Shown here: positions 8,093 through 17,252 of the stretch, in pieces
Position numbering within the stretch: the first letter of the stretch is position 1
Layout: every line of letters starts with the position of its first letter
DNA from: Desulfobacula sp.
GTDB lineage: Bacteria > Desulfobacterota > Desulfobacteria > Desulfobacterales > Desulfobacteraceae
Length of the DNA: 33,615 bases
Reading direction: 5' to 3'
NCBI GenBank assembly: GCA_012031875.1
Contig: JAAUSZ010000020.1
Coordinates: 1 to 33,615 of the forward strand
The notes under the pieces: generated by a model
Databases searched by the model: none
What the model was told of the DNA's origin: nothing
Seen by the model: only the letters and a program-made list of their open reading frames with translations
Made by a program: the position numbers and the translations under genes

Positions 8093-9812
8093 ATGTATAC
8101 AAATTATTATCAGTTAAAGCGAAAGCCATTTCAAATAAGCTCTGACCCCGCATTCATGTGGCTTGGAGAAAAGCACAAGGAAGCCCTTGCCACTTTAAAA
8201 TATGGAATACTTGACAACAAGGGCTTTTTACTTCTCACAGGGGATGTGGGAACAGGCAAAACCACGTTGATTAACGCTCTTCTCCAAAGTTTGAGTGAGG
8301 ATATCATATCAACAATTGTTTCCGACCCAGGGTTGGAAAAATTGGATTTTTTCAATTATATCGCTGCAGGTTTCGGAATTGAAAAAGAGTTTCTAACAAA
8401 AGGGGCTTTTCTAGCCTATTTTAGGAAATTTTTAATTCAGGCCAGTGAAGACAAGAAAAAGGTGCTGCTCATCATTGATGAAGCCCAGCTTCTAACCCAG
8501 GAAATGCTTGAAGAAATCCGGCTCTTATCAAATATAGAAAAAACAGATGTCAAGCTGATTAATATTTTTTTTATCGGTCAGAACGAATTCAATGAAATTT
8601 TAAACCGAAATCAGAACCGGGCTGTAAGGCAGCGATTAACGCTAAATTATAATATTGACCCCTTAACTCCGGATGAAACAGGAGAATATATCCGGCACCG
8701 CCTGAATATCGCCGGTGCAACCTACCCTATTTTTCATGAAGAAGCCGTTCAGGATATTTTTTTATATTCCGGGGGGTTTCCCCGAAGGATTAATGTAATC
8801 TGTGACCATTGTCTTTTATCCGGATATGTGAAAGAAAAAAAAACAATCGATGCCCCCATCGTCAAAGAATGTGCAAAAGAGCTTAAAATCCCGGCATCCG
8901 TCAAAAACAGAGATATCAATGGATTTGCAGGCAATGAGCCTGAAAATCCTCCCCATAAGGCACCTCAAATACAGCCCCTACCTGAAGGCGATGGAAATAA
9001 AAAAATAACTGTGTATCACATTACCGGGGTTTTCGTATTTTTGGTCATTGGGTTTTTCATACTTTTTTTCTCCTTTCCAGCTCATTTTAATGATCATTTG
9101 GTTCTTATCCATAAAAAGATTCAGGGATATCAGCATCAACTATTTCAAATTTTCAGGGATAAAACCGTCTCCCCAGAAAAAGAAGTTCAAGAAAATGCAA
9201 TCAGGAATCAAAAAGCAAACACCGCCTTTCCCATGGATACAGGACGTGATAATAAGGATGAATCAGCGTCTGTTAAAAATGAGCTTCAAGTGGAAGATAA
9301 GGCATTAAAGGATCAGGGGACGGTTGAAAAAAAAACAAAATGAACCTGCACCCGTCGAAATAATCCATCCCATAGAGGAAGCTGTTTCAAAATCAGAACC
9401 GACCCAGATTGACCTTCCAAAAAAAAATGACGGCAGCAGAAAAGGTGACGATGAGAAAATAATTCCTGCTCTACCGATGGAAAAAGTTTTGGTCAGGTTC
9501 AAATACGACAACAATGAGTTTACGGAAGAAGGTTTGAATAAACTGATTGATTTTACGGATATTCTGGTCATGCACCCCGATGCAAAAATTATAATTACCG
9601 GGTATACGGATGCCGAGGGATATGAGAACTATAATCAAAAGCTTTCGGAATTCAGGGCCAATATTGTCAGGAGTTTCTTTCTTGGCAGAGGCATAAAACC
9701 GGATCAGATAGAGATTATTGGCGCCGGAAGCAAAAAGCCCGTTGAAAGCAATGAAACTGCGTGGGGCCGCATGATGAACCGGCGAGTTGAAATAGAAGTA
9801 AAAAAGAAATAA
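8093..9812 (+). CDS. GspA/ExeA-type AAA ATPase fused to TM helix and OmpA peptidoglycan-binding domain (frameshifted)
   Basis: The N-terminal part is a GspA/ExeA-family ATPase, close in layout to the secretion ATPases of PEP-CTERM/exosortase loci: MYTNYYQLKRKPF start, Walker A GDVGTGKTT (50-58), Walker B LLIIDEAQ (125-132), and an RQRLTLNYNIDPL sensor region. After about 260 residues come a linker and one TM helix (about 305-325). As sequenced the frame stops at 9343, but the A9 run at 9327-9335 is apparently one base too long. With eight A's the frame continues into an acidic linker and a complete OmpA-like domain (GYTDAEGYENYNQKLSEFRA, with the peptidoglycan-binding Asp and Arg, ending MNRRVEIEVKKK). 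The reconstructed protein has 572 residues: cytoplasmic ATPase, one membrane pass, periplasmic wall-binding domain. ExeA has the same topology with a different wall-binding domain and helps place a secretin in the wall, so a role in assembling an envelope machine is plausible. Confidence 0.75.
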
Positions 9813-9866
9813 TGGTCTACACCATTGATAATCTGAATTTAAAATAGATCCCGGGCGGTTAAAAGT

Positions 9867-9905
9867 AAAAAAAGGCTTCCTTTTTCAAGCTCGGAAACCT
9901 TTTTT
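9867..9905. terminator. Bidirectional Rho-independent terminator
   Basis: A 13-bp near-perfect stem (AAAAAAGGCTTCC / GGAAACCTTTTTT, one mismatch) with a 12-nt loop. It has A- and T-rich flanks, so it can end transcription from the ATPase-OmpA gene on plus and from tRNA-Lys on minus. Confidence 0.8.
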
Positions 9906-9915
9906 ATGTATTTTA

Positions 9916-9991
9916 TGGTGGGCCGTCGGCGGATCGAACGCCGGACCTACTGATTAAGAGTCAGTTGCTCTACCGGTTGAGCTAACGGCCC
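9916..9991 (-). tRNA. tRNA-Lys (anticodon CTT)
   Basis: On the minus strand a full cloverleaf folds: acceptor GGGCCGT/ACGGCCC, D-stem GCTC/GAGC, anticodon stem ACTGA/TCAGT with loop CTCTTAA (anticodon CTT), T-stem CGGCG/CGCCG with loop TTCGATC, discriminator A and an encoded CCA end. All stems pair fully. It decodes AAG. Confidence 0.97.
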
Positions 9992-10007
9992 ATAAATTAA
10001 CCCGGCA

Positions 10008-10036
10008 AATCTACCAGCCCAACTCTAAAAAGTCAA
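10008..10036 (-). promoter_or_regulatory. Sigma-70 promoter of tRNA-Lys
   Basis: On minus, TTGACT (10031-10036) and TAGATT (10008-10013) are separated by 17 nt. A GC-rich discriminator (GCCGGG) follows, as is common for stable-RNA promoters under stringent control. The tRNA begins 17 nt downstream of the -10. Confidence 0.7.
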
Positions 10037-10067
10037 CAGTTTTTTGAATGTAAATCTCCTGCAAAAA

Positions 10068-10101
10068 GCGATTGACCCTTTAATCGCAGGTTTGATATAT
10101 T
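10068..10101 (+). promoter_or_regulatory. Putative hemL promoter with overlapping inverted repeat
   Basis: TTGACC (10072-10077) and TATATT (10096-10101) are spaced 18 nt apart, ahead of hemL. An inverted repeat GCGATT-N8-AATCGC (10068-10073 and 10082-10087) covers the -35 and could be an operator; that role is inferred. Confidence 0.5.
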
Positions 10102-10152
10102 CAACCGCCTATGAAGGATGAAACAACATTTTTTATTGTGAAGGGAATACTG

Positions 10153-11433
10153 ATGCAAACATCAAAGTCGGAAAAATTATTTCAGGAGGCTCAAAAGTTC
10201 ATCCCAGGAGGAGTCAACTCTCCTGTCAGGGCCTGTGGCTCTGTCGGGGGCACCCCTTTTCATCAGAAATGGCGAGAAAAGCAAGATTTATGATGCAGAT
10301 GGAAATCAATATATTGATTATGTATTGTCATGGGGACCATTAATCCTCGGCCACAGGCCTTCCTGTGTCATTGATGCCTTAAAAAAAATCCTGGAAACAG
10401 GCACCAGTTTTGGTGCTCCCACAGAACTTGAAACCCAGCTTGCCCGATGGTAATAGACCTGGTCCCGTCAGTGGAAAAACTCCGAATGGTGAATTCCGGT
10501 ACGGAGGCTGCCATGAGTGCTGTCCGCCTGGCCCGGGGATATACCGGCAGAGATGTCATCATCAAATTTGACGGTTGTTATCACGGACACGCGGATACCC
10601 TTCTCGTTGCAGCGGGTTCAGGCGTGGCGACCCTGGGTATTCCCGGAAGTCCAGGGGTTCCAGATTCCGTTATTTCAAACACCCTATCACTCAAATTCAA
10701 TAATAGTGAAGAATTTACCAAGGTAATGAAAAAAATCGGGGATAAGGTCGCCTGTGTTATTCTTGAACCCGTGGCCGGCAATATGGGATTTGTGCCCCCG
10801 GTTAGCGGTTTTCTTCAAACATTAAGGGAAGTCAGCTCCAGATATGGGGCGATTTTAATTTTTGATGAGGTCATGACCGGGTTCAGGGTTTCGAAGGGAT
10901 CTGCCCAGGAACTCTATGGTATTACACCGGATTTGACCTGCTTTGGTAAGGTGATCGGAGGGGGCTTGCCGGTGGGGGCCTATGGCGGTAAAAAAGAAAT
11001 CATGGACCATATTGCCCCTGTCGGGAAAGTCTACCAGGCCGGTACGCTTTCCGGGAACCCGCTGGCCATGGCGGCAGGCATTTCTACGTTGACAGAGCTT
11101 CAGAAGAAAGGCGTGTATGAAACCCTTGATGCCAAAACTGAAAAGCTCATGACAGGATTTCAGTCGGCCGCGGATGAGGCCGGAATCAGTCTGAAGACAG
11201 GTCACGCAGGTTCTATGGCAGGTTTCTTTTTTTCCGGTGAAAAAATCCATAATTTTGATGATGCAAAAAAATGTAACCTGGAACAATTTGCAAAATTTTA
11301 CCGGTTGATGCTTGCAAAAGGAGTGTATCTGGCCCCATCGCAATTTGAAGCCTGCTTTGTATCTCTTGCCCATTCCGATGAGGATATTGATCAGACCATC
11401 CTTGCGGCAAAAGAAGCAATGGCGGAACTCTAA
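10153..11433 (+). CDS. hemL: Glutamate-1-semialdehyde 2,1-aminomutase (two frameshifts)
   Basis: HemL converts glutamate-1-semialdehyde to 5-aminolevulinate with PLP, the last step of the C5 route to heme and siroheme precursors. The start at 10153 follows AAGGGA. The family signatures are clear: [18 protein letters not shown] at the N-terminus, [23 protein letters not shown], a catalytic-lysine region [17 protein letters not shown], and [13 protein letters not shown]. The expected length is about 426, which the region matches. Two breaks interrupt it. At 10253-10260 (C4T4 run) there is one extra base or two missing, so that GGT joins [16 protein letters not shown]. At 10446-10448 one base is missing, so that ETQLAR joins MVIDLVPS. 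The protein is conserved on both sides of each break, so this reads as indel error, not decay. A sulfate reducer needs this enzyme for the hemes of its many cytochromes and for siroheme. Confidence 0.93.
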
Positions 11434-11439
11434 CCCATC

Positions 11440-12821
11440 ATGATAAAAAAATACACCTGATCGCTGCCTGTGGTACAGGTATGGGAACGCTTGCCTGTAG
11501 CCTTAAGGAAATGGGATATACCGTGACGGGGTCGGATCAGAATGTGTATCCGCCCATGAGTGATTTTTTAAAAGAAAAAGGGATTGAGCTTTTCCAGGGC
11601 TATGATCCATCCCATCTTCACCACTCACCGGATCTTGTTGTTATCGGTAATGCAGTAACGCGTATGAATCCCGAAGCCGAGGCGGCGCTAAATTCCGGGA
11701 TCCCGTATATGTCCATGCCCCAAGCGGTTAATCAGTTTATTGCAAAAGATAAAAAAATCATACTGGTCACCGGGACCCATGGGAAAACGACCACATCCTC
11801 CATCCTGTCGCATATCCTGTATACGGCAGGAATGGATCCCTCGTTTTTGATTGGTGGAATCTTAAAAGATTTTAATTCCAGTTTCAAAATCGGAAGCGGT
11901 GATTATATGGTCATCGAGGGGGACGAGTATGATACGGCCTTTTTTGATAAGGGGCCGAAATTTATGCACTATAACCCTGAAATTATCATTATGACCGGTA
12001 TTGAATTTGATCATGCCGATATTTTTACTGATATTGAACATGTAAAACAGGTCTTCTCGGCTCTGATCCAAAAAAATGAAACCCGGAGTTATTTCATCGC
12101 CTTTGAAGACAGCCTGCATCTAAAGGAGGTTCTTTCCAGGTTTTCCACAGCCTTGGCAACCTATGGGGAAAATGCACAATGGACTTTTTCCGGCCATTGC
12201 CAGAAAGAATCAAGAACATATTTTGATGTTCACGGCCCTGGAGAATCCATGTCGGTTGAAACCGGTCTTGCCGGAAGGCATAACCTTTATAATATCATGG
12301 CCTGTATAGCCGCGGCTCAAAAAATCGGAATCACCCATAAGATCATCAAAGCCTCTTTAAATACTTTTTCCGGTGTAAAAAGGAGACAGGAAGTCAGGGG
12401 CATTAAAAACGGAATTACCGTCATGGATGATTTTGCCCATCACCCCACAGCAGTCCATGAGACAATACGGGCATTAAAACCTTTTTATCAGGAGGGAAGA
12501 ATAATTGCCGTTTTTGAACCCCGAACCAATACGAGCATGAGAAATTTTTTTCAGGCATCCTATCCTGATGCATTTGTCGGGGCAGATATGGTTTGTATTT
12601 GCGAACCCTCCGTAAAAAAAGATATACCGGAGCAGGAGAGGTTGTCCATCCAGAAACTGATAACCGATATTAATAAAAAAGGGATAAATGCATTATATTT
12701 TGAAAATACGGGTAGGCTCCTTAATTTTTTGGAATCTGAGTTAAAAGATAAGGATCTTGCTCTGATAATGTCCAACGGGGGATTTGATAATATCCATGAG
12801 AAACTGCTGGAAAGAATTTAA
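11440..12821 (+). CDS. mpl: UDP-N-acetylmuramate:L-Ala-gamma-D-Glu-meso-DAP ligase (frameshift at N-terminus)
   Basis: Mpl re-attaches the murein tripeptide L-Ala-D-Glu-mDAP, recovered from cell-wall turnover, to UDP-MurNAc. It is a Mur-ligase homologue. The open frame from 11481 begins too late. An ATG at 11440 followed by A7 (11445-11451, one base short) restores the conserved start KKIHLIAACGTGMGTLA and gives 460 residues, the usual length. The family pattern includes TGSDQNVYPPMSDFL, the P-loop VTGTHGKTTTSSILSH (about 108-123), EGDEYDTAFFDKGPKF, GIEFDHADIF, GRHNLYN and MDDFAHHPTA. It sits 6 nt after hemL on the same strand and directly abuts a small membrane protein gene, so it is probably in the hemL transcript. 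Together with the nucleotidyltransferase-kinase at 29610-31255 it suggests an active peptidoglycan recycling route. Confidence 0.92.
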
Positions 12822-13031
12822 ATGAAAAAAAGAATGACTGTAAGGATTTTTTTGATCGGCAGCCTTCACATGATTCTATATTTATATATTGTTCCTTTTA
12901 TGATTTATCCAAAATTCGGTAAAAACGGGATAACGGTCGCGGTGGGATTGGCTGTTTTGATTTCAACGGTTGTTCTTGGAACGTTATTTTTTGAAAGAAA
13001 AAACAAGGGAGATGGAAATGGGAAATATTGA
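12822..13031 (+). CDS. Small two-TM membrane protein
   Basis: A 69-residue protein of unknown function. Its ATG follows the mpl stop with no gap. Two hydrophobic helices are clear (about 8-26, FLIGSLHMILYLYIVPFMIY; about 36-57, ITVAVGLAVLISTVVLGTLF), and a short charged tail ends it. Its 3' end overlaps the start of the hemerythrin-like gene by 14 nt, which suggests translational coupling. No motif identifies a role. Confidence 0.6.
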   Translation: MKKRMTVRIFLIGSLHMILYLYIVPFMIYPKFGKNGITVAVGLAVLISTVVLGTLFFERKNKGDGNGKY

Positions 13032-13455
13032 AAGACTTGAATGGGAAAAAAAATACAGCGTGGATGTTGAAGAAATAGACATCCATCAGAAAAAGATGTT
13101 TGAATTATTTAATCTTTTGATTGATATGAAGGCATCAAAAACAGATATCAAGGATTGTATCAACATTATTACCGAGATTAATGAATACAGCAAACTGTAT
13201 TTCAGCTCGGAAGAAAAATATTTAAAAAAAAAGGGCTATCCGGATTTCAACAGCCATGCCAAAGCGCATCGTCAGTTCTCTAAAATATCCATCAGCCTGC
13301 GCCGGGAACTTTCTGAAAATGAAGATGCTTTAACCCTGGATGTTATTGAAGAGATGAGAACCTGGCTCATTAATCATATTCTTACACTTGATACCCTTTA
13401 TATTCCATTTTTACGGATCAACCAGTATATTGAAGACTCAAAAAAGAAAAATTAA
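13018..13455 (+). CDS. Bacteriohemerythrin-family protein with altered iron ligands
   Basis: A 145-residue four-helix-bundle protein of the bacteriohemerythrin family, which normally binds O2 at a di-iron site. I chose the start at 13018 because AAGGGAG (13005-13011) sits 6 nt upstream; 13012 is also possible. Family landmarks are the WEKKYSVDVEEID start, YFSSEEKYL, YPDFNSHAKAHRQF and WLINHILTLD. Mapping the seven usual ligands, Glu65, His80, His84, His120 and Asp125 are present. The first helix reads IDIHQKK instead of IDxQHKx, so its His (23) is shifted by one. The second His is replaced by Tyr61 (YF instead of HF). The site may therefore be incomplete, or bind iron or another ligand differently. 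It overlaps the small membrane protein upstream. A role in O2 or redox sensing in an anaerobe is possible but inferred. Confidence 0.8.
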   Translation: MGNIERLEWEKKYSVDVEEIDIHQKKMFELFNLLIDMKASKTDIKDCINIITEINEYSKLYFSSEEKYLKKKGYPDFNSHAKAHRQFSKISISLRRELSENEDALTLDVIEEMRTWLINHILTLDTLYIPFLRINQYIEDSKKKN

Positions 13456-13512
13456 AGTCTTTTTTCTCCTTTGACGATACAAATGAACAGGTAGAAGCTT
13501 AATTAATTATTT

Positions 13513-13776
13513 ATGATGTTACGGGAAGTTATGACATTTGACTACAAAATAATACCTGTTCGAACCGAGGTAATAGATTATCCCCACGAGATAAACGGTT
13601 TTTCCGAAAGAAGGAAAACCGTCAGCAGAAGATTTAAAAGGGATAGAAGAAAACAGGATAAAGACAGAAGAAGCAGCATCCGGGAAGGTATCATCGTGAA
13701 TCTCTCCTTCAAAGCCAATCGACGAAAGGGAACGGACAGGCGCCGGCCTCAGGTTTCAAGATTCCTGAAATCCTGA
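13513..13776 (+). CDS. Small basic protein with repeated RR-x-DRR motifs
   Basis: An 87-residue protein of unknown function, very rich in Arg and Lys. Motifs of the form RRK/RRxxxDRR recur (SERRKTVSRR, KRDRRKQDKDRR, NRRKGTDRRRP). Such blocks occur in linkers of signalling proteins and in small nucleic-acid-binding proteins, but no fold can be named. The start could be 13513, 13516 or 13531 (the last preceded by GGGAAG). The stop is one base from the stop of the convergent sigma-54 activator gene, so the two transcripts probably overlap at the 3' ends. Confidence 0.5.
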   Translation: MMLREVMTFDYKIIPVRTEVIDYPHEINGFSERRKTVSRRFKRDRRKQDKDRRSSIREGIIVNLSFKANRRKGTDRRRPQVSRFLKS

Positions 13777-13777
13777 G

Positions 13778-15367
13778 TTATTCAGAGCCGATATCGTATT
13801 TTTTTATCTTGTTGATAAAGGCTGTATGAGAAATTTTCAGGGCCATGGCACTTTTTCGGATACTGGGATATTTTTCCAAGGCGGATTTAAGGATGCCTTT
13901 TTCATAAATTCCCATCATTTCTTTGAGGGAACGAATCTGAAGATCGTTAAAAGAACCTTTCTTAAGCCCTTTAATTGTTTTTTCAATATCATGGCCGAAA
14001 AGAATGTAGTGCTCATCAATCACATCCTTGTCGGAAATGATGGCTGCGCGCTCAATAACATTCTTTAATTCACGGATATTACCGGGCCAATCATGGCTGA
14101 ACAATTTATTCAATGCCGCATCAGATAATTTTTTCGGCTGAATGCCGGACTGGTTTGCCGTTCTTGATAAAAAGTGGTCAACCAGCAGAGGGATATCATC
14201 ATCCCTTTCTTTCAGCGGGGGCACATGAATGGGCAATACATTGATTCTGTAATACAGATCTTGTCTGAAGGTATTCTCCTGGATCATTTGTTCGATGATC
14301 CGGCTGGTTGCGGTGATAATCCTCGTATTCACGGGGATTTCCTTTATACCGCCGACCCTTCTGACGCTTTTCTCCTGGATGACCCTTAAAATTTTTGCCT
14401 GTGCGCCCAACGGCATATCGGCAATCTCATCCAGAAAAAGGGTTCCATTATCAGCAATTTCAAACAACCCCTGTTTGCCTTTTTTTTCAGCCCCTGTAAA
14501 TGCTCCCTTTTCATAACCAAACAGTTCGCTTTCCAGCAAAGATTCAGGTAAGGCCGCACAGTTGACGGCCACAAATTCGCCCTTTAAACGACTTTCTGTG
14601 TGAATGGCCCGCGCAAACAACTCTTTGCCGGTTCCACTGTCGCCCCGGATTGAAACAATCGATGAAGTAAGGGCAATTTTCTGGGCAAAGGAGATAGCAT
14701 CGGTGAAGGCAGGACTTTTTCCAATGATGTCACTGAAAGAATAATGGGAAGGATAAGCCACTTCATTGGCAAGCTCCCTTATTTCCTTCATATCTCGCAT
14801 GATTTCAATGGCACCGGTTATTTCTCCGCTTATATCCCGGATGGGCACTCCTGCCGAAAAAAACTGGAACCGCCCGTTGGGGGAAATAAAATTTCTTTTT
14901 ACGTTTTGAAATGACCTTCCTTTGAGACAGTCTACCAGATCGAGGGATTCAACGGGTAAAACGGAAAGATGTTTCCCAAGGATATTCAATCGGTTCCAGC
15001 CCAGTATTTTTTTGGCGACTTTATTAGCTGTGGTCACACACCCGAATTTATCAATGGAGAGAATGCCGTCACTGATGCTGTCCAGAACAATTTTTAATCT
15101 TTTTTCCCGGATTTCCTGGGGCATGGAACGGATCTCGGTGATCTCTATAAGATCCGGTATGTTTGTCAGGCTATGGATAATTTTTTTATGGGGCGGAGAA
15201 AACCGTGAACTTTTGGTCTCGATGGAAATCAGGGTTTTCTTTTCTTTCTTTTCCACTTCCATGGAAACAATATTCAAATCATTTGCACTTACAATCCTGG
15301 CGATATCTTCCACAATCTGCTTGCGGTCTATAAATAAAAGCTCTAATTTCAAGGTCGCCGTATTCAT
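13778..15367 (-). CDS. TyrR-like sigma-54-dependent transcriptional activator (ACT-PAS-AAA+-HTH)
   Basis: A 529-residue regulator that drives sigma-54 promoters by ATP hydrolysis. Order of parts: an ACT-like amino-acid-binding domain (about 5-80); a PAS domain (about 90-195); the AAA+ domain with Walker A RGDSGTGKE (241-249), a complete GAFTGA loop (288-293), Walker B TLFLDEIAD (309-317) and DLYYRINVLPIHVPPLKERD; and a C-terminal TyrR/Fis-type helix-turn-helix (SAMALKISHTAFINKIKKY). The ACT-PAS-AAA+ order is that of TyrR, which senses aromatic amino acids. Escherichia coli TyrR lacks a working GAFTGA, whereas this one has it and should be a genuine sigma-54 activator. There is no receiver domain, so control is by ligand rather than phosphorylation. 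It is divergent from recD, but that is not evidence that it regulates recD; the target is unknown. Confidence 0.88.
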   Translation of the reverse strand: MNTATLKLELLFIDRKQIVEDIARIVSANDLNIVSMEVEKKEKKTLISIETKSSRFSPPHKKIIHSLTNIPDLIEITEIRSMPQEIREKRLKIVLDSISDGILSIDKFGCVTTANKVAKKILGWNRLNILGKHLSVLPVESLDLVDCLKGRSFQNVKRNFISPNGRFQFFSAGVPIRDISGEITGAIEIMRDMKEIRELANEVAYPSHYSFSDIIGKSPAFTDAISFAQKIALTSSIVSIRGDSGTGKELFARAIHTESRLKGEFVAVNCAALPESLLESELFGYEKGAFTGAEKKGKQGLFEIADNGTLFLDEIADMPLGAQAKILRVIQEKSVRRVGGIKEIPVNTRIITATSRIIEQMIQENTFRQDLYYRINVLPIHVPPLKERDDDIPLLVDHFLSRTANQSGIQPKKLSDAALNKLFSHDWPGNIRELKNVIERAAIISDKDVIDEHYILFGHDIEKTIKGLKKGSFNDLQIRSLKEMMGIYEKGILKSALEKYPSIRKSAMALKISHTAFINKIKKYDIGSE

Positions 15368-15452
15368 TCTGAGATAGCTTTTTCTTGTTGTTTATATCAT
15401 TTTTGGGTCAGGGTATTAAATCTGCTCGTTTGAATCAAGCAATTTATTGCCC

Positions 15453-15462
15453 CTGGGCCCAG
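15453..15462. other. Perfect 10-bp palindrome in regulator/recD intergenic region
   Basis: CTGGGCCCAG is a GC-rich perfect palindrome in an AT-rich intergenic stretch (15368-15545) between the divergent activator and recD genes. It could be an operator; chance is not excluded. No convincing promoter was found here. Confidence 0.25.
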
Positions 15463-15545
15463 TGATAAAAATCTGTCTATTATGGTTTATTTTTAAATTC
15501 AAGACTGGTAATTTACAATATCTTTTTCAACATACAGGAAAATCC

Positions 15546-17252
15546 ATGATCACTTATATTGCGTTTGAACTCGAAGCCTTATTCAAACAGGGTGTTTTTT
15601 CCCATCTCGATTATTTTTTTGCCGGATCCATGGCCCTTGCTTTTAATGAGAAAGACCCCACGGTCTTAGCCTCCTGCGCCCTTGTTTCCAAACTATTATC
15701 TGAGGGACATATCTGTCTTGATATAGCTGCTATGGCCGGTATGCAAAAGCCCCTGTCGGAAACCAGCCGTATCTATATAAAATACCCGGATGAGAAACCC
15801 TGGATCAGCGCACTAAGGAACTCTTCGATGATTTCGGCCCGAATCCAAACCCCCCTGGTTTTGGATTCGGGCTACAAATTATATTTTGCAAGATATTTTG
15901 ATTTACAATATCGCCTGGTTGACAATATTGCCCGGCGTGTTTCTATTTCAGCGCCCATCAAGGATGGAGCCCTGATGGATGAATTTTTGAATACCGCATT
16001 TCCAGACGGTAACGGGCATCATTTCGCACAGAAAAAAGCCGTAAAACATGCCTTGTTAAAACCATTTACCATTATTTCAGGAGGGCCGGGAACCGGAAAA
16101 ACATTTGTCACCGGCATTATTCAAAAACTAATGTCCCTGTATGCTGAAAAAAAGGGGCAGGAAAACCCAAAAATCCTATGTGTGGCTCCCACCGGAAAAG
16201 CCGCTTCCAAATTAGAAGGGGGAAGCACCATTCATTCGGCCCTAAGACCACGGGGCAGGGGAACCGGATTCTATCACAATAAAGCTCATCCTTTGGACAA
16301 AGATGTTGTCATTATTGATGAAGCCTCCATGATCGACCTCCCGCTGCTCGTCAGGCTGCTGGAAGCCATTCCTCTGGAAGCAACGGTCATTATGGCGGGA
16401 GACAAACACCAATTGGCGTCCATACAGGCAGGGGCCGTATTCGCTGATCTGTGCGCTATAAATGAATTGCATTCCAATATATTTTTATTGGATTATAATT
16501 TCAGGTCCGGGGGAAAATCCGGAATTGAAAAATTGTCAAAGGCCATCAATGAGAGCGATATTCAGGGTTTTGAATCCCTTTTGTTGTCCCGTGACTACCC
16601 CGACCTTGTGTTTGAAGCATATGGCAATAGCCGGTCCACCCTGGATAGCCTTAAAAAGCACATTATAGAAGGGTTCGGCCCTTTTGGAAATGCCCGTGAT
16701 CCGGAAGATGCTTTTGGCAGGCTGGATGAATTCCGGGTATTATGCGCCCACAACAAAGGGGAATACGGGACATTACAAGTTAATCATATTTGTGAAAAAA
16801 TTTTGCGGTCATTGGATATTTCTGGTATAGAGAAAAAACCTTATATAAAGGCTGTCATGGTGAACACCAATGATTATGAAAAGGGCTATTCAACGGTGAC
16901 ACAGGGGTTGCCGTTGAAAAAAAGGGAGGGATCACGGCGTTTTTCAAGGGTCAGGATAATAAACTGAAACCATATCGCTATTCGGATCTGCCTTCCCATG
17001 ATTCAGCCTTTGCAATAACTATTCATAAAAGCCAGGGTTCTGAATTTGACTCGGTGTTGCTGATCATTCCGGACAGATTTTCCCCCATCATGACGCGGCA
17101 GTTGTTGTATACAGGTGTGACCAGGGCAAAAAAAAAAAGTGACCCTCATCGGCAACCTTAACCTCATGAAAACAGCAATTTTCATGGATGTTAAACGGCA
17201 TTCAGGCATTAAAGAATATCTGGGTGAAACAATAAGAAAGCAATTATCTTGA
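15546..17252 (+). CDS. recD: RecD, exodeoxyribonuclease V alpha subunit (two frameshifts)
   Basis: RecD is the 5'-3' helicase motor of RecBCD. The start at 15546 is the first ATG that gives the usual N-terminus (FSHLDYFFAGSMALA, then a short alpha-helical domain). SF1 helicase motifs are clear: P-loop SGGPGTGKTFVTG (about 178-190), VAPTGKAASKL, VVIIDEASMID (about 255), and MAGDKHQLASIQAGAVFADL. The C-terminal part is broken twice. At 16886-16890 one base is missing, and restoring it gives KGLFNGDTGVAVEKKGGI, the conserved RecD block. At 17128-17138 the A11 run is one too long; removing one gives GVTRAKKKVTLIGNLN. In between lie FAITIHKSQGSEFDSVLLI and the TGVTRA box. Reconstructed length is 568, normal for RecD. 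RecB and RecC are not adjacent: upstream is a divergent regulator and downstream is resB, whose start overlaps this stop. Confidence 0.88.

Noticed and set aside
10855-11373. Minus-strand open frame inside hemL
   Set aside because: A shadow of hemL; the plus-strand reading carries all the family motifs.
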